The translations under genes and the position numbers were made by a program. A stretch of 46,706 nt of DNA, from assembly GCF_031179285.1 (NCBI RefSeq), contig NZ_JAPSHY010000022.1:1-46706 (forward strand), in the 5' to 3' direction. Shown in pieces: positions 40,928 through 46,706 of this stretch. Under the pieces are notes generated by a model, which saw only the letters and a list, made by a program, of their open reading frames with translations, searched no databases and was not told the DNA's origin. The DNA is from Microbacterium sp. Lineage in GTDB: Bacteria; Actinomycetota; Actinomycetes; Actinomycetales; Microbacteriaceae. How positions within the stretch are numbered: position 1 is the stretch's first letter; every line of letters starts with the position of its first letter.

Positions 40928-40958
40928 ACGCTATGACCTCGAGCGAACTTGAGGTCAA
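40928..40958 (-). promoter_or_regulatory. MerR-type promoter with dyad in a 19-bp spacer
   Basis: On the minus strand -35 TTGACC (40958-40953) and -10 TAGCGT (40933-40928) are 19 bp apart, too far for normal polymerase contact. A dyad centred in the spacer (40935-40956) matches at 16 of 22 positions, and one half, CTTGAGG/CCTCAAG, is that of SoxR/MerR-type sites. Such promoters are opened by a MerR-family activator that twists DNA. No MerR gene lies in the window. Confidence 0.65.
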
Positions 40959-41002
40959 GACCGAGCGGGTGGACTGGACCGGTTCCCAGCTAAGGTGTCG
41001 AG

Positions 41003-41641
41003 GTGAGCGCTGCCGACTTCCTCCCGCACGGAGGCACATGGGCTAGGCGCGAGCCGCGACACATGCGCGCCCTCTTCGACGGGTATCCCGGAGTGTGGTG
41101 GATTGCCGGCGGATGGGCGCTCGAGGCGTTCAGCGGGCGCCCGCGTCCACACGAAGACATCGACCTCGGCATCCTGCGGTCGGATCTGCCGCTCCTTCGC
41201 GCACACTTCCGCGACACGCTCGATGTCTGGGCACCGTCATCGGGCGGGGTGAAGCGACTGCGTTCCGACGACCGCATCCGCGCGGATGCCGACGACGTCC
41301 TTCCCGAGGACGGTGAGCAGGTCTGGCTGCGCGCCGGCGCCGACGCCGACGCACCATGGGAATGCGACATTCTGCTGGGCCCCGGAACGCCCGACGAATG
41401 GCACTACAAGCGGGACCCGTCGATCCGGATGCCGATGGCGTCGGCACTCTGGGAACGCGACGGCATCCGCTACCTGCAGCCGGAGATCCAGCTGCTCTAC
41501 AAGGCGAAAGGCCTGCGGGCGAATGACGATGCGGACTTCGCCGCGGCCCTTCCGCTCCTCGACGAGCGTCGGAGGCGGTGGCTGGCGGATGGGCTGACCC
41601 AGACGATTCCCGGGCACCCGTGGCTGACGCGGCTGACCTGA
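41003..41641 (+). CDS. Nucleotidyltransferase-fold protein
   Basis: A 212-residue protein of the minimal nucleotidyltransferase type. The signature is IAGGWALEAFSGRPRPHEDIDLGI (residues about 34-57), with GGWAxE and the D-x-D metal pair (DID). A further acidic strand WECDILLG near residue 115 supplies the third carboxylate. Such proteins include aminoglycoside/lincosamide adenylyltransferases and tRNA-modifying relatives; resistance cannot be claimed from sequence. The GTG at 41003 has AAGG upstream; ATG 41063 would remove the first 20 residues. It diverges from the FGE-like operon. Confidence 0.78.
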   Translation: MSAADFLPHGGTWARREPRHMRALFDGYPGVWWIAGGWALEAFSGRPRPHEDIDLGILRSDLPLLRAHFRDTLDVWAPSSGGVKRLRSDDRIRADADDVLPEDGEQVWLRAGADADAPWECDILLGPGTPDEWHYKRDPSIRMPMASALWERDGIRYLQPEIQLLYKAKGLRANDDADFAAALPLLDERRRRWLADGLTQTIPGHPWLTRLT

Positions 41642-41679
41642 GCCGCACGTCGAGCCGGAAGCTCGGCGCCTGACCGACG

Positions 41680-42492
41680 TCACATCCGCGCGTAGCGCGC
41701 GCGAGCGAAGCAGTACAGGCCGTACAGAGCCAGCCCGGCGCCCACGGTCCACAGGATCACGGCCCCGAAAGGGAGTTCGGCCAGAGCGCGAAGGGCGGCG
41801 TCGAGTGCCCCCGCCTTCTCCGGGTCATGGGTGAGCGCAGCCGCGACGAACAGCGCGCCGGTCACCGCGACGGCGATGCCTTTCGCGATGTACCCGGCGA
41901 TGCCCAATGCGATGATGCTCGTGCGCGCGGCCCCGGACGGAAGGTCGAGATGCTTCGTGAAGGCTCGGGTGATGCCGCGGATGACGAACGCGATACCGAC
42001 CGCGGCGATGACGAGACCGACGAGCACGAGGAGCGCCACGCCGGCCGGGGCCGATAGCAGTCTCGAACTGAACGTCTGCGAAGACTGATCGGACGGGGAC
42101 TGACCGCCCAGCGCATAGGTCAGGGCGGTGCCGGCGATCGCGACGTAGGCCACGGCGGTGCCGATGAACTCGGACCGACGACCCCACTTCTTCTTCGTGT
42201 CGGGATGACGCTCGATCAGCGCCTCGGCGACCTGCCAGACGGCCAAGGCCACGAGGCCGAGCACGATGATCCACAGGAGCACGGTCCCCGCCGGCGCCCT
42301 CTGGATCTGCTGGAGTGCGCCGCCCTGATCGGCGTCGCTTGCGCCTACGCCTGTCGCGATCGAGATCGCGATGAGCCCGATCAGGATGTGCAAGACGCCG
42401 AGGACGGCGTATCCGACTCGAGCGAGAACCCGGAAGACAGCGGTGTTCTGCGCGGCCCTTGCCGTGGAAGAGGCTGATGTGTCGCCATTCAT
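41680..42492 (-). CDS. DUF1206 membrane protein
   Basis: A 270-residue protein with about six helices arranged as three similar pairs. The recurrent LxRVGYxxxGVxxIxIGxxAI pattern (near residues 25-45, 110-130 and 195-215) and the TRAFTKHLDLP loop are typical of DUF1206, for which no function is known. The ATG overlaps the stop of the upstream PAP2 gene as ATGA. Confidence 0.88.
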   Translation of the reverse strand: MNGDTSASSTARAAQNTAVFRVLARVGYAVLGVLHILIGLIAISIATGVGASDADQGGALQQIQRAPAGTVLLWIIVLGLVALAVWQVAEALIERHPDTKKKWGRRSEFIGTAVAYVAIAGTALTYALGGQSPSDQSSQTFSSRLLSAPAGVALLVLVGLVIAAVGIAFVIRGITRAFTKHLDLPSGAARTSIIALGIAGYIAKGIAVAVTGALFVAAALTHDPEKAGALDAALRALAELPFGAVILWTVGAGLALYGLYCFARARYARM

Positions 42493-43202
42493 GGGTTCGT
42501 CGATTCTTCGTCGGTTGACTCGAGGGGCGAGTCGGGGACAGCGAGAACCGCGTGACGGTCTCGCCAGGCTTCGGCAGCGATCCAGACGAGTGCGGCGACG
42601 GCGATGCCCTCCAGCATGCCCGCAACCACGTCACTCAGCCAATGGGCCTGCAGGTACGTGCGGCTCCACATCATCGTGATGGCCCAGGTGACGCCCAGTG
42701 CCCACACGTACCAGCGACGTATCAGGAGCCCGAGGATGACCGCCATCGTCGTCGCCACGGCCGTGTGCCCCGAGGGGAAGGACGTCGCCATCCGCTCAGC
42801 GAGTGAGTCCGAGGGACGCGTACGGCCGATCACCGCGGCCATCGTCGCGCCGACGGCGACGACGGCGATCAGCGCGACCGCGAAAGTCACGGCATCCCGA
42901 CGTCTGCCCCGCCACAGCAGAAGCGAGACGACCGCAGCGCCGACGATGATCATGCCGACGGTGCCACCGACGACCGCCGGCACCCAGGCGATGACGAGCC
43001 CGACGTCGCTGACCGATGAGAGCATCAGGTCGTGCCACCAGATGTCGAGCGCGAGGGGCTCGTGGCCGCCTGCTGCCACGAAGCTGCGGAGGGCGATGAA
43101 CGCCGCCACGGCGGCGACTCCGATCACGAGCGCCACGGAGCGCGCTCTGGGAGTCGAGATCCCGATGGAGCTCACATGGTCATCCCGGTCGTTCTGCGGC
43201 AT
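42489..43202 (-). CDS. PAP2-family membrane phosphatase
   Basis: A 237-residue integral membrane phosphatase with six helices. The three active-site motifs are IGRTRPSDS near residue 125, SFPSGHT near 138, and SRTYLQAHWLSDVVAG near 184. These give phosphatidate or undecaprenyl-diphosphate phosphatase activity at the outer membrane face. The substrate is not resolved by sequence. ATG 43202 follows GGAGGATGCACC. Its stop overlaps the DUF1206 gene. Confidence 0.92.
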   Translation of the reverse strand: MPQNDRDDHVSSIGISTPRARSVALVIGVAAVAAFIALRSFVAAGGHEPLALDIWWHDLMLSSVSDVGLVIAWVPAVVGGTVGMIIVGAAVVSLLLWRGRRRDAVTFAVALIAVVAVGATMAAVIGRTRPSDSLAERMATSFPSGHTAVATTMAVILGLLIRRWYVWALGVTWAITMMWSRTYLQAHWLSDVVAGMLEGIAVAALVWIAAEAWRDRHAVLAVPDSPLESTDEESTNP

Positions 43203-43369
43203 GGTGCATCCTCCGCCGTCCGTGCTGGCGACGTTCCGCCGCTGGCGACCCGGGCGTGGTCGGCCGCACGATGCTGCGACCAGCATACTCACGACAGCCG
43301 CACGGCGATCCGATCCGATGCGGCGGTCGGGCTATCGCGCGACCGCCGCGTTCACCGCCTTGGCCGAGT

Positions 43370-43900
43370 ACACAGCTGGCCCGCCTCAACGGAGCACGCG
43401 TGATCTCGGTCGACCTGGTCCCGGCGAGGCGCAAGCTGGCAGAGCGCCTCGGCGCCTCGCTCACGCTCGACCCGGCAGCCGACGAGGTGGCCGAGCGCGT
43501 GCGCGCGTTGACGTCGAACCTGGGAGCGGATGTCGTGATCGAGATGAGCGGCAGCTATCACGCGCTGCAGGAGGCGGTGCGAACCGCCGCCTACAGCTCG
43601 CGCGTCGTGGTCGGCGGCTTCTTCCAGGGGCCGGCGACTCCGGTGCGGCTGGGCGAGGAGTTCCACCACAATCGCGTGGCGGTCATCGGCTCCCAGATCT
43701 CGGGCGTCGCGCCGGCGCTCCAGCATCGATGGGACGAGTTGCGCATGTCGACGACGGCCCTCGAGCTCGCCAACGAACGGCGACTGGACCTGCGTTCGCT
43801 GATCACGCATACCCTGCCGGCAGAAGATGCCCCGGCGGCTTTCGAGATGCTGGATCAGTCCCCGGAGGCAGCACTGCAGGTGGTTCTCGACTACCGCTGA
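43370..43900 (+). pseudogene. 5'-truncated zinc-type alcohol dehydrogenase remnant
   Basis: The open frame from about 43370 reads TQLARLNGARVISVDLVPAR and continues to the stop at 43900 with VVVGGFFQGPA, HHNRVAVIGSQISG and LITHTLPAEDAPAAFEML. This is the C-terminal part of the Rossmann and substrate-closing region of a medium-chain dehydrogenase. The N-terminal GroES-like domain and the first strand with the GxGxxG nucleotide loop are missing, and no start codon or ribosome site fits a full protein. It is therefore a deletion remnant, with a junction near 43370. Confidence 0.75.
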
Positions 43901-43929
43901 GCTCGTCTCAAACAAACCATGCCTGCCGG

Positions 43930-43946
43930 AATACTTGCATGCGCAA
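43930..43946 (+). promoter_or_regulatory. Promoter/operator before FMN reductase gene
   Basis: AATACT (43930-43935) resembles a -10 element and is followed by TTGC-N4-GCAA (43935-43946), a small dyad of the kind bound by MarR-like regulators. It is about 70 bp upstream of the FMN reductase start. A MarR gene lies beyond that reductase, on the opposite strand. Confidence 0.35.
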
Positions 43947-44013
43947 ACATGTTGGAGGTGCGGTGGGGTGCGAACGGCACCCCGCTCCACTCTCGAAAGG
44001 CAGACGAACAGCC

Positions 44014-44595
44014 ATGGCCCGAATCGGCATCATCATCGGCAGCACCCGCCCCGGACGCGTCGGCGAAGCCGTCGCCCGATGGATCCACGCGAAGGCTCAG
44101 CAGCGCGGCACCGCGGACTACGAACTCGTGGATCTGGCGGACTTCCAGCTCCCCCACCTCGACGAGGCGCTTCCCGCTGCGATGGGCCAGTACACGCAGG
44201 CGCACACCAAGAAGTGGGCCGAGACCATCGCGAGCTTCGACGGGTTCATCCTGGTGACTCCCGAGTACAACCACTCCACGTCCGGCGCGCTCAAGAACGC
44301 CATCGATTTCGTGGGCAGCGAGTGGTACAACAAGGCAGCCGGGTTCGTCGGATACGGCGTCTACGGCGGTGTCCGCGCGATCGAGCACCTTCGTCTGGTG
44401 TTCTCGCAGCTGCAGGTGGCGACGGTGACGGCCGCTGCGACCTTCAACCTGATGACGGACTTCGAGAACATGAGCACCTTCCAGCCGGCGGCGTACCACG
44501 AGGCGTCCGTCGCCGCGCTCTTCGATCAGGTCGAGGCGTGGTCCGACGCACTCAGCGAGGTGCGCGAGAGCGGCGAGGTCGAGGCCGCGGCCTGA
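44014..44595 (+). CDS. NADPH-dependent FMN reductase
   Basis: A 193-residue flavodoxin-fold protein. The N-terminal IGIIIGSTRPGRVGEAVARW motif binds the FMN phosphate, LVTPEYNHSTSGALKNAIDF (residues about 77-96) is the family signature, and GFVGYGVYGGVRAIEHLR near 108 completes the site. It reduces flavin or quinones with NADPH in the cytosol, often as protection against electrophiles. ATG 44014 has AAAGG upstream. It is followed by a strong shared terminator. Confidence 0.93.
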   Translation: MARIGIIIGSTRPGRVGEAVARWIHAKAQQRGTADYELVDLADFQLPHLDEALPAAMGQYTQAHTKKWAETIASFDGFILVTPEYNHSTSGALKNAIDFVGSEWYNKAAGFVGYGVYGGVRAIEHLRLVFSQLQVATVTAAATFNLMTDFENMSTFQPAAYHEASVAALFDQVEAWSDALSEVRESGEVEAAA

Positions 44596-44602
44596 CGCGC
44601 AC

Positions 44603-44636
44603 GAGGGGTGCCGGTCCGTCGTGAACGGCACCCCTC
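44603..44636. terminator. Bidirectional terminator
   Basis: GAGGGGTGCCG (44603-44613) pairs perfectly with CGGCACCCCTC (44626-44636), giving an 11-bp stem and 12-nt loop. It lies between the converging FMN reductase and MarR genes, 8 bp after the first and 6 bp from the second. Confidence 0.85.
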
Positions 44637-44641
44637 ATCGC

Positions 44642-45115
44642 TCAGCGCTTGTGGTCTGGCCGAGATGCGCGGTGTTCCTCTTCGGCCGATGCCAGCAGCG
44701 CCCCGCTCAGTTCCCGGAGCACGCGAAGCTGGTCGTCGTCCAGCGCTCGCGTCATCGCCTCGGCGACTCGCCTCGCGAGCACTCGGCCGGCTCGTCGCTG
44801 GGCCTCCGCGCCCGCCGGGGTGAGCACGATCCGCGATGCTCTCGCGTCGGACGGATCCTCCTGACGCGCGACGAGGCCCCGACCGTGGAGTCGGGCGATC
44901 AGGCGCGAGATCCCGGCGTCCGACAGCAGCGCGTCCTCACCGAGCTCGGTGATCCGCAGGCCATCGGACACCTTGCTCAGGGTGTAGAGCACGTCGTACT
45001 CGCGGGGAAGCATGTCCTCCCAGCATCCGCGCCGCTGGAATTCGCGCGCGAGCGTGGCCTGCGCCCGGAAGAGGGTCTCCCACGCGTCGTTGGCGAGCCG
45101 GATGTCCATGCTCAC
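44642..45115 (-). CDS. MarR-family regulator
   Basis: A 157-residue winged-helix protein with LPREYDVLYTLSKV, LGEDALLSDAGISRLIARL (recognition helix near residues 65-80) and the wing QEDPSDARASRIVLTPAG. It is a dimeric repressor of the MarR type. One cysteine (Cys31) lies in the N-terminal dimer region, as in redox-sensing members, but the sensing mechanism is not proven. The GTG start overlaps the stop of the GNAT gene (GTGA), so it is the third gene of a coupled TetR-GNAT-MarR unit. It may regulate the convergent FMN reductase. Confidence 0.9.
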   Translation of the reverse strand: MSMDIRLANDAWETLFRAQATLAREFQRRGCWEDMLPREYDVLYTLSKVSDGLRITELGEDALLSDAGISRLIARLHGRGLVARQEDPSDARASRIVLTPAGAEAQRRAGRVLARRVAEAMTRALDDDQLRVLRELSGALLASAEEEHRASRPDHKR

Positions 45116-45630
45116 GAGCGCTCCGCGAGGATGCCGTGCACGCGCCCGTCGGGGGCCTCAGGCGAAAGCCTGAATCCACTCGCGCGCATGAGCGCCTGCG
45201 CCGCACTGTTCGTCACCGTCGTGTCTGCCCGGATGCCGCGGGCACCCGCAGCGCGGGCTTGCTCGCGCACGAGACGCATAGCCTGACCGCCGATGCCCCG
45301 GCCCCGCGCCGACCGCGCGAGCCAGATCCCCGTCTCGAGCATCCCGTCCGTCTCGGTGCGCTTCAGCCTCACCGACCCGACCGGTGCGCCCGCCTCCAGG
45401 ACAGCCCATGTCACCTCCCCCTCGGCGCTCGTGAGCCCTCCGCGGCGGGAACGGTGGTAGTCCTCGAACCAGGCCAGGCGCTCCGGTGTCCACGCATCGC
45501 CCGGCGTGAGCGGAGGCGTCACTTCCGACACGTCCGCGTCGGAGGTCGCCACGACCACCAACCGCGCGAGCAGCTGTTCATCGACCGGGGCGAGCGTCAC
45601 CTCCCCACGTACGGGGGCATACTCGCTCAC
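45112..45630 (-). CDS. GNAT N-acetyltransferase
   Basis: A 172-residue acetyltransferase. The acetyl-CoA loop is ARGRGIGGQAMRLV (residues about 109-122), preceded by the strand ETGIWLA, and followed by ADTTVTNSAAQALMRASGFRLS (motif B). The pattern is that of the RimJ/RimL-like group. GTG 45630 overlaps the stop of the TetR gene (GTGA), and its stop overlaps the MarR start. The acceptor is unknown. Confidence 0.88.
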   Translation of the reverse strand: MSEYAPVRGEVTLAPVDEQLLARLVVVATSDADVSEVTPPLTPGDAWTPERLAWFEDYHRSRRGGLTSAEGEVTWAVLEAGAPVGSVRLKRTETDGMLETGIWLARSARGRGIGGQAMRLVREQARAAGARGIRADTTVTNSAAQALMRASGFRLSPEAPDGRVHGILAERS

Positions 45631-46217
45631 GGCGTCACCGCCGCGAGGAGGATCCGGGTGAGCGTGTCCTGGGCCGCATTCTCGTCGATACGCGATGCGA
45701 GGACGGCGCCGGCGAGAGCGTCGGCGGAGGCGACGGCGGCCTCCAGCGCGATCGGCTCGACATGATCGGCGCCGACGACGGCGATGAGGGCAGAACGACA
45801 GCGTTCGACGTAGGAGGACACCGACTCCTGCCGCATCCGCGCCAGGACAGGGGTGCCATTGAGCGCCGCGACCACCCCCGCCATCTCGACGCCCTCGGCG
45901 CGCGCGCAGTCCAGGTAGCTGGAGGCGACGACGGCGACGACCCCTTCGGCGTCTGGCCGCGCGCGCGCGAGCGCGGCGTCGAGCGAGGCGCGCTGGCGGT
46001 CGTCGAATTGGCGGTAGAGCGCGGCGAGGAGGCCGGAGCGATCACCGAAGTGCTCGTAGACGACGGGCTTGGTGATGCCCGCTCGCTCCGCCAGGGCACC
46101 GAGGGTCAGCGCGTCTGCACCGTCGGTGCGGATCATCTCGCGCGCGACGTTCAGTAGCTGTGCTCGACGGTCGGCCTTCGACAGTCGCGGCCGCGCACCC
46201 TCTTTCGCTTTCGTCAT
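45627..46217 (-). CDS. TetR-family regulator
   Basis: A 196-residue TetR protein. The HTH is at residues about 16-60 (RRAQLLNVAREMIRTDG, LAERAGITKPVVYEHFGDRSGLL). The C-terminal domain is helical with one cysteine in SYLDCARAEG. It is divergent from a quinone-reductase-like gene, and a 33-bp dyad lies between them, so it most likely represses that gene and its own operon. Such pairs often respond to electrophiles or quinones. Confidence 0.92.
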   Translation of the reverse strand: MTKAKEGARPRLSKADRRAQLLNVAREMIRTDGADALTLGALAERAGITKPVVYEHFGDRSGLLAALYRQFDDRQRASLDAALARARPDAEGVVAVVASSYLDCARAEGVEMAGVVAALNGTPVLARMRQESVSSYVERCRSALIAVVGADHVEPIALEAAVASADALAGAVLASRIDENAAQDTLTRILLAAVTP

Positions 46218-46235
46218 CTCGCCCCTTGCGCCCCG

Positions 46236-46268
46236 TACCTACTATCTGTAAGTTACGGTTGGTAGGTA
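46236..46268. promoter_or_regulatory. Extended nested dyad operator
   Basis: TACCTAC (46236-46242) pairs with GTAGGTA (46262-46268), and the inner GTAAGTTAC (46248-46256) is a palindrome on exactly the same centre (46252). In total 13 of 16 position pairs are complementary. It lies between the TetR gene and the divergent oxidoreductase and is a strong candidate for the TetR operator. Confidence 0.7.
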
Positions 46269-46318
46269 ACAATCTTATCCCCACGACGCGATCACCGCAC
46301 TCGAATCCGAGGAGAATC

Positions 46319-46706
46319 ATGGCCACCGACCTCATCCCCGCCGCGCACTGGATCTTCGCGCACCCGCAGGCGGGCTCGCTGAACCGCCAGCTGTTCGACG
46401 CCGGGGTGGAAGCCCTCTCGTCGGGCTACCGTGTCGAGACCTCCGATCTGTACGCGCAGCGGTTCGACCCCCTGCTCGCGGAGCGAGACCTCGACGGGCG
46501 CTCCGGGAACATCGTCGAGCTGCTGGGCGAGGTCCACGAGAGCGGACTGGTTCCCGACGACGTGCAACGCGAGCAGCGCAAGCTCGAGGCGGCAGAGCTG
46601 CTCGTGTTCCAGTTCCCGCTCTGGTGGTACGGCGCACCGGCGATCCTCAAGGGCTGGTTCGACCGGGTGTTCACCAACGGCTTCGCCTACGGCGGCGTCG
46701 ATCCTG
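46319..46706 (+). CDS. NAD(P)H dehydrogenase (quinone), flavodoxin-like (partial)
   Basis: The first 129 residues are visible; the window ends inside the gene. The N-terminal HWIFAHPQAGSLNRQLFDAG forms the flavin-phosphate loop, SDLYAQRFDPLLAERD follows, and FQFPLWWYGAPAILKGWFDRVF (residues about 100-121) is the signature of NQO1/KefF/MdaB-type quinone reductases. GGAGAA precedes the ATG 5 nt upstream. Divergent from TetR; a quinone- or electrophile-induced reductase is the expected role. Confidence 0.92.
   Translation, partial: MATDLIPAAHWIFAHPQAGSLNRQLFDAGVEALSSGYRVETSDLYAQRFDPLLAERDLDGRSGNIVELLGEVHESGLVPDDVQREQRKLEAAELLVFQFPLWWYGAPAILKGWFDRVFTNGFAYGGVDP

Noticed and set aside
41003..41641. 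Annotation as an aminoglycoside or lincosamide resistance gene
   Set aside because: Only the general nucleotidyltransferase signature is visible; it does not identify the substrate.
43203..43369. Possible N-terminal half of the dehydrogenase upstream of the fragment
   Set aside because: None of the three + strand frames shows the GroES-like domain or zinc ligands; the region is better explained as the PAP2 gene promoter and a deletion junction.

Overview
The window is GC-rich, densely coded actinobacterial DNA. The following point to Microbacteriaceae, most likely Microbacterium or a close relative: an FprA-type ferredoxin reductase next to a 7Fe ferredoxin, a bifunctional-type Dcd, a lone RIO-type kinase, DUF3817, DUF1206 and GAP membrane proteins, an LAxTG wall-anchor signal, frequent ATGA/GTGA stop-start overlaps, and some genes with no Shine-Dalgarno. 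The genus is an inference from gene content. The window is chromosomal in character; I see no integrase, transposase, phage module or CRISPR array.

Layout. 1-1.7 kb: end of a redox operon (ferredoxin reductase, ferredoxin, TrxR-like flavoprotein). 1.8-6.3 kb: two small membrane proteins, an AraC regulator, an MFS exporter with an AraC-like operator, and a lipoprotein. 6.3-10.7 kb: a possible 20-codon leader ORF before a RIO kinase, a UMF1-type MFS protein, a proline-rich membrane protein, dcd and a GAP-family protein. 10.8 kb: tRNA-Gly(CCC), followed by about 590 bp of broken gene remnants.

11.5-23.2 kb is the main metabolic unit, a sialic-acid/amino-sugar locus read leftwards from a divergent GntR/FCD regulator. 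It holds a dipeptide-type ABC transporter (binding protein, permease, a permease-ATPase fusion, a second ATPase), an aldolase of the NanA/DapA family, the ROK kinase NanK, the epimerase NanE, the deaminase NagB, a DUF4862 protein and an alpha/beta hydrolase. The predicted path is uptake, then ManNAc + pyruvate, ManNAc-6-P, GlcNAc-6-P, GlcN-6-P and Fru-6-P. NagA (GlcNAc-6-P deacetylase) and a sialidase are not in the window, and DUF4862 and the hydrolase have no assigned step. A clear promoter with repeated GACATC/GATGTC half-sites just downstream of it sits between the regulator and the transporter.

23.7-30.0 kb is one 2115-residue secreted, probably wall-anchored protein with seven repeats of about 150 residues, each carrying a conserved cysteine pair. 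A very long hairpin follows it and a 16-bp perfect palindrome precedes it.

30.3-46.7 kb is an accessory mix: CPA1 antiporter, epoxide-hydrolase-like protein, a class-IV aminotransferase-fold protein without a usable PLP lysine, a coupled MocR/P-loop kinase/hydrolase/GbsR operon, RidA, TetR plus membrane protein, GNAT, a sulfatase-modifying-factor-like protein coupled to a FrnE-type DsbA protein behind a MerR-type promoter, a nucleotidyltransferase, DUF1206 and PAP2 membrane proteins, a 5'-truncated alcohol dehydrogenase remnant, an FMN reductase, a coupled TetR-GNAT-MarR operon, and a divergent quinone-reductase-like gene cut by the window end.
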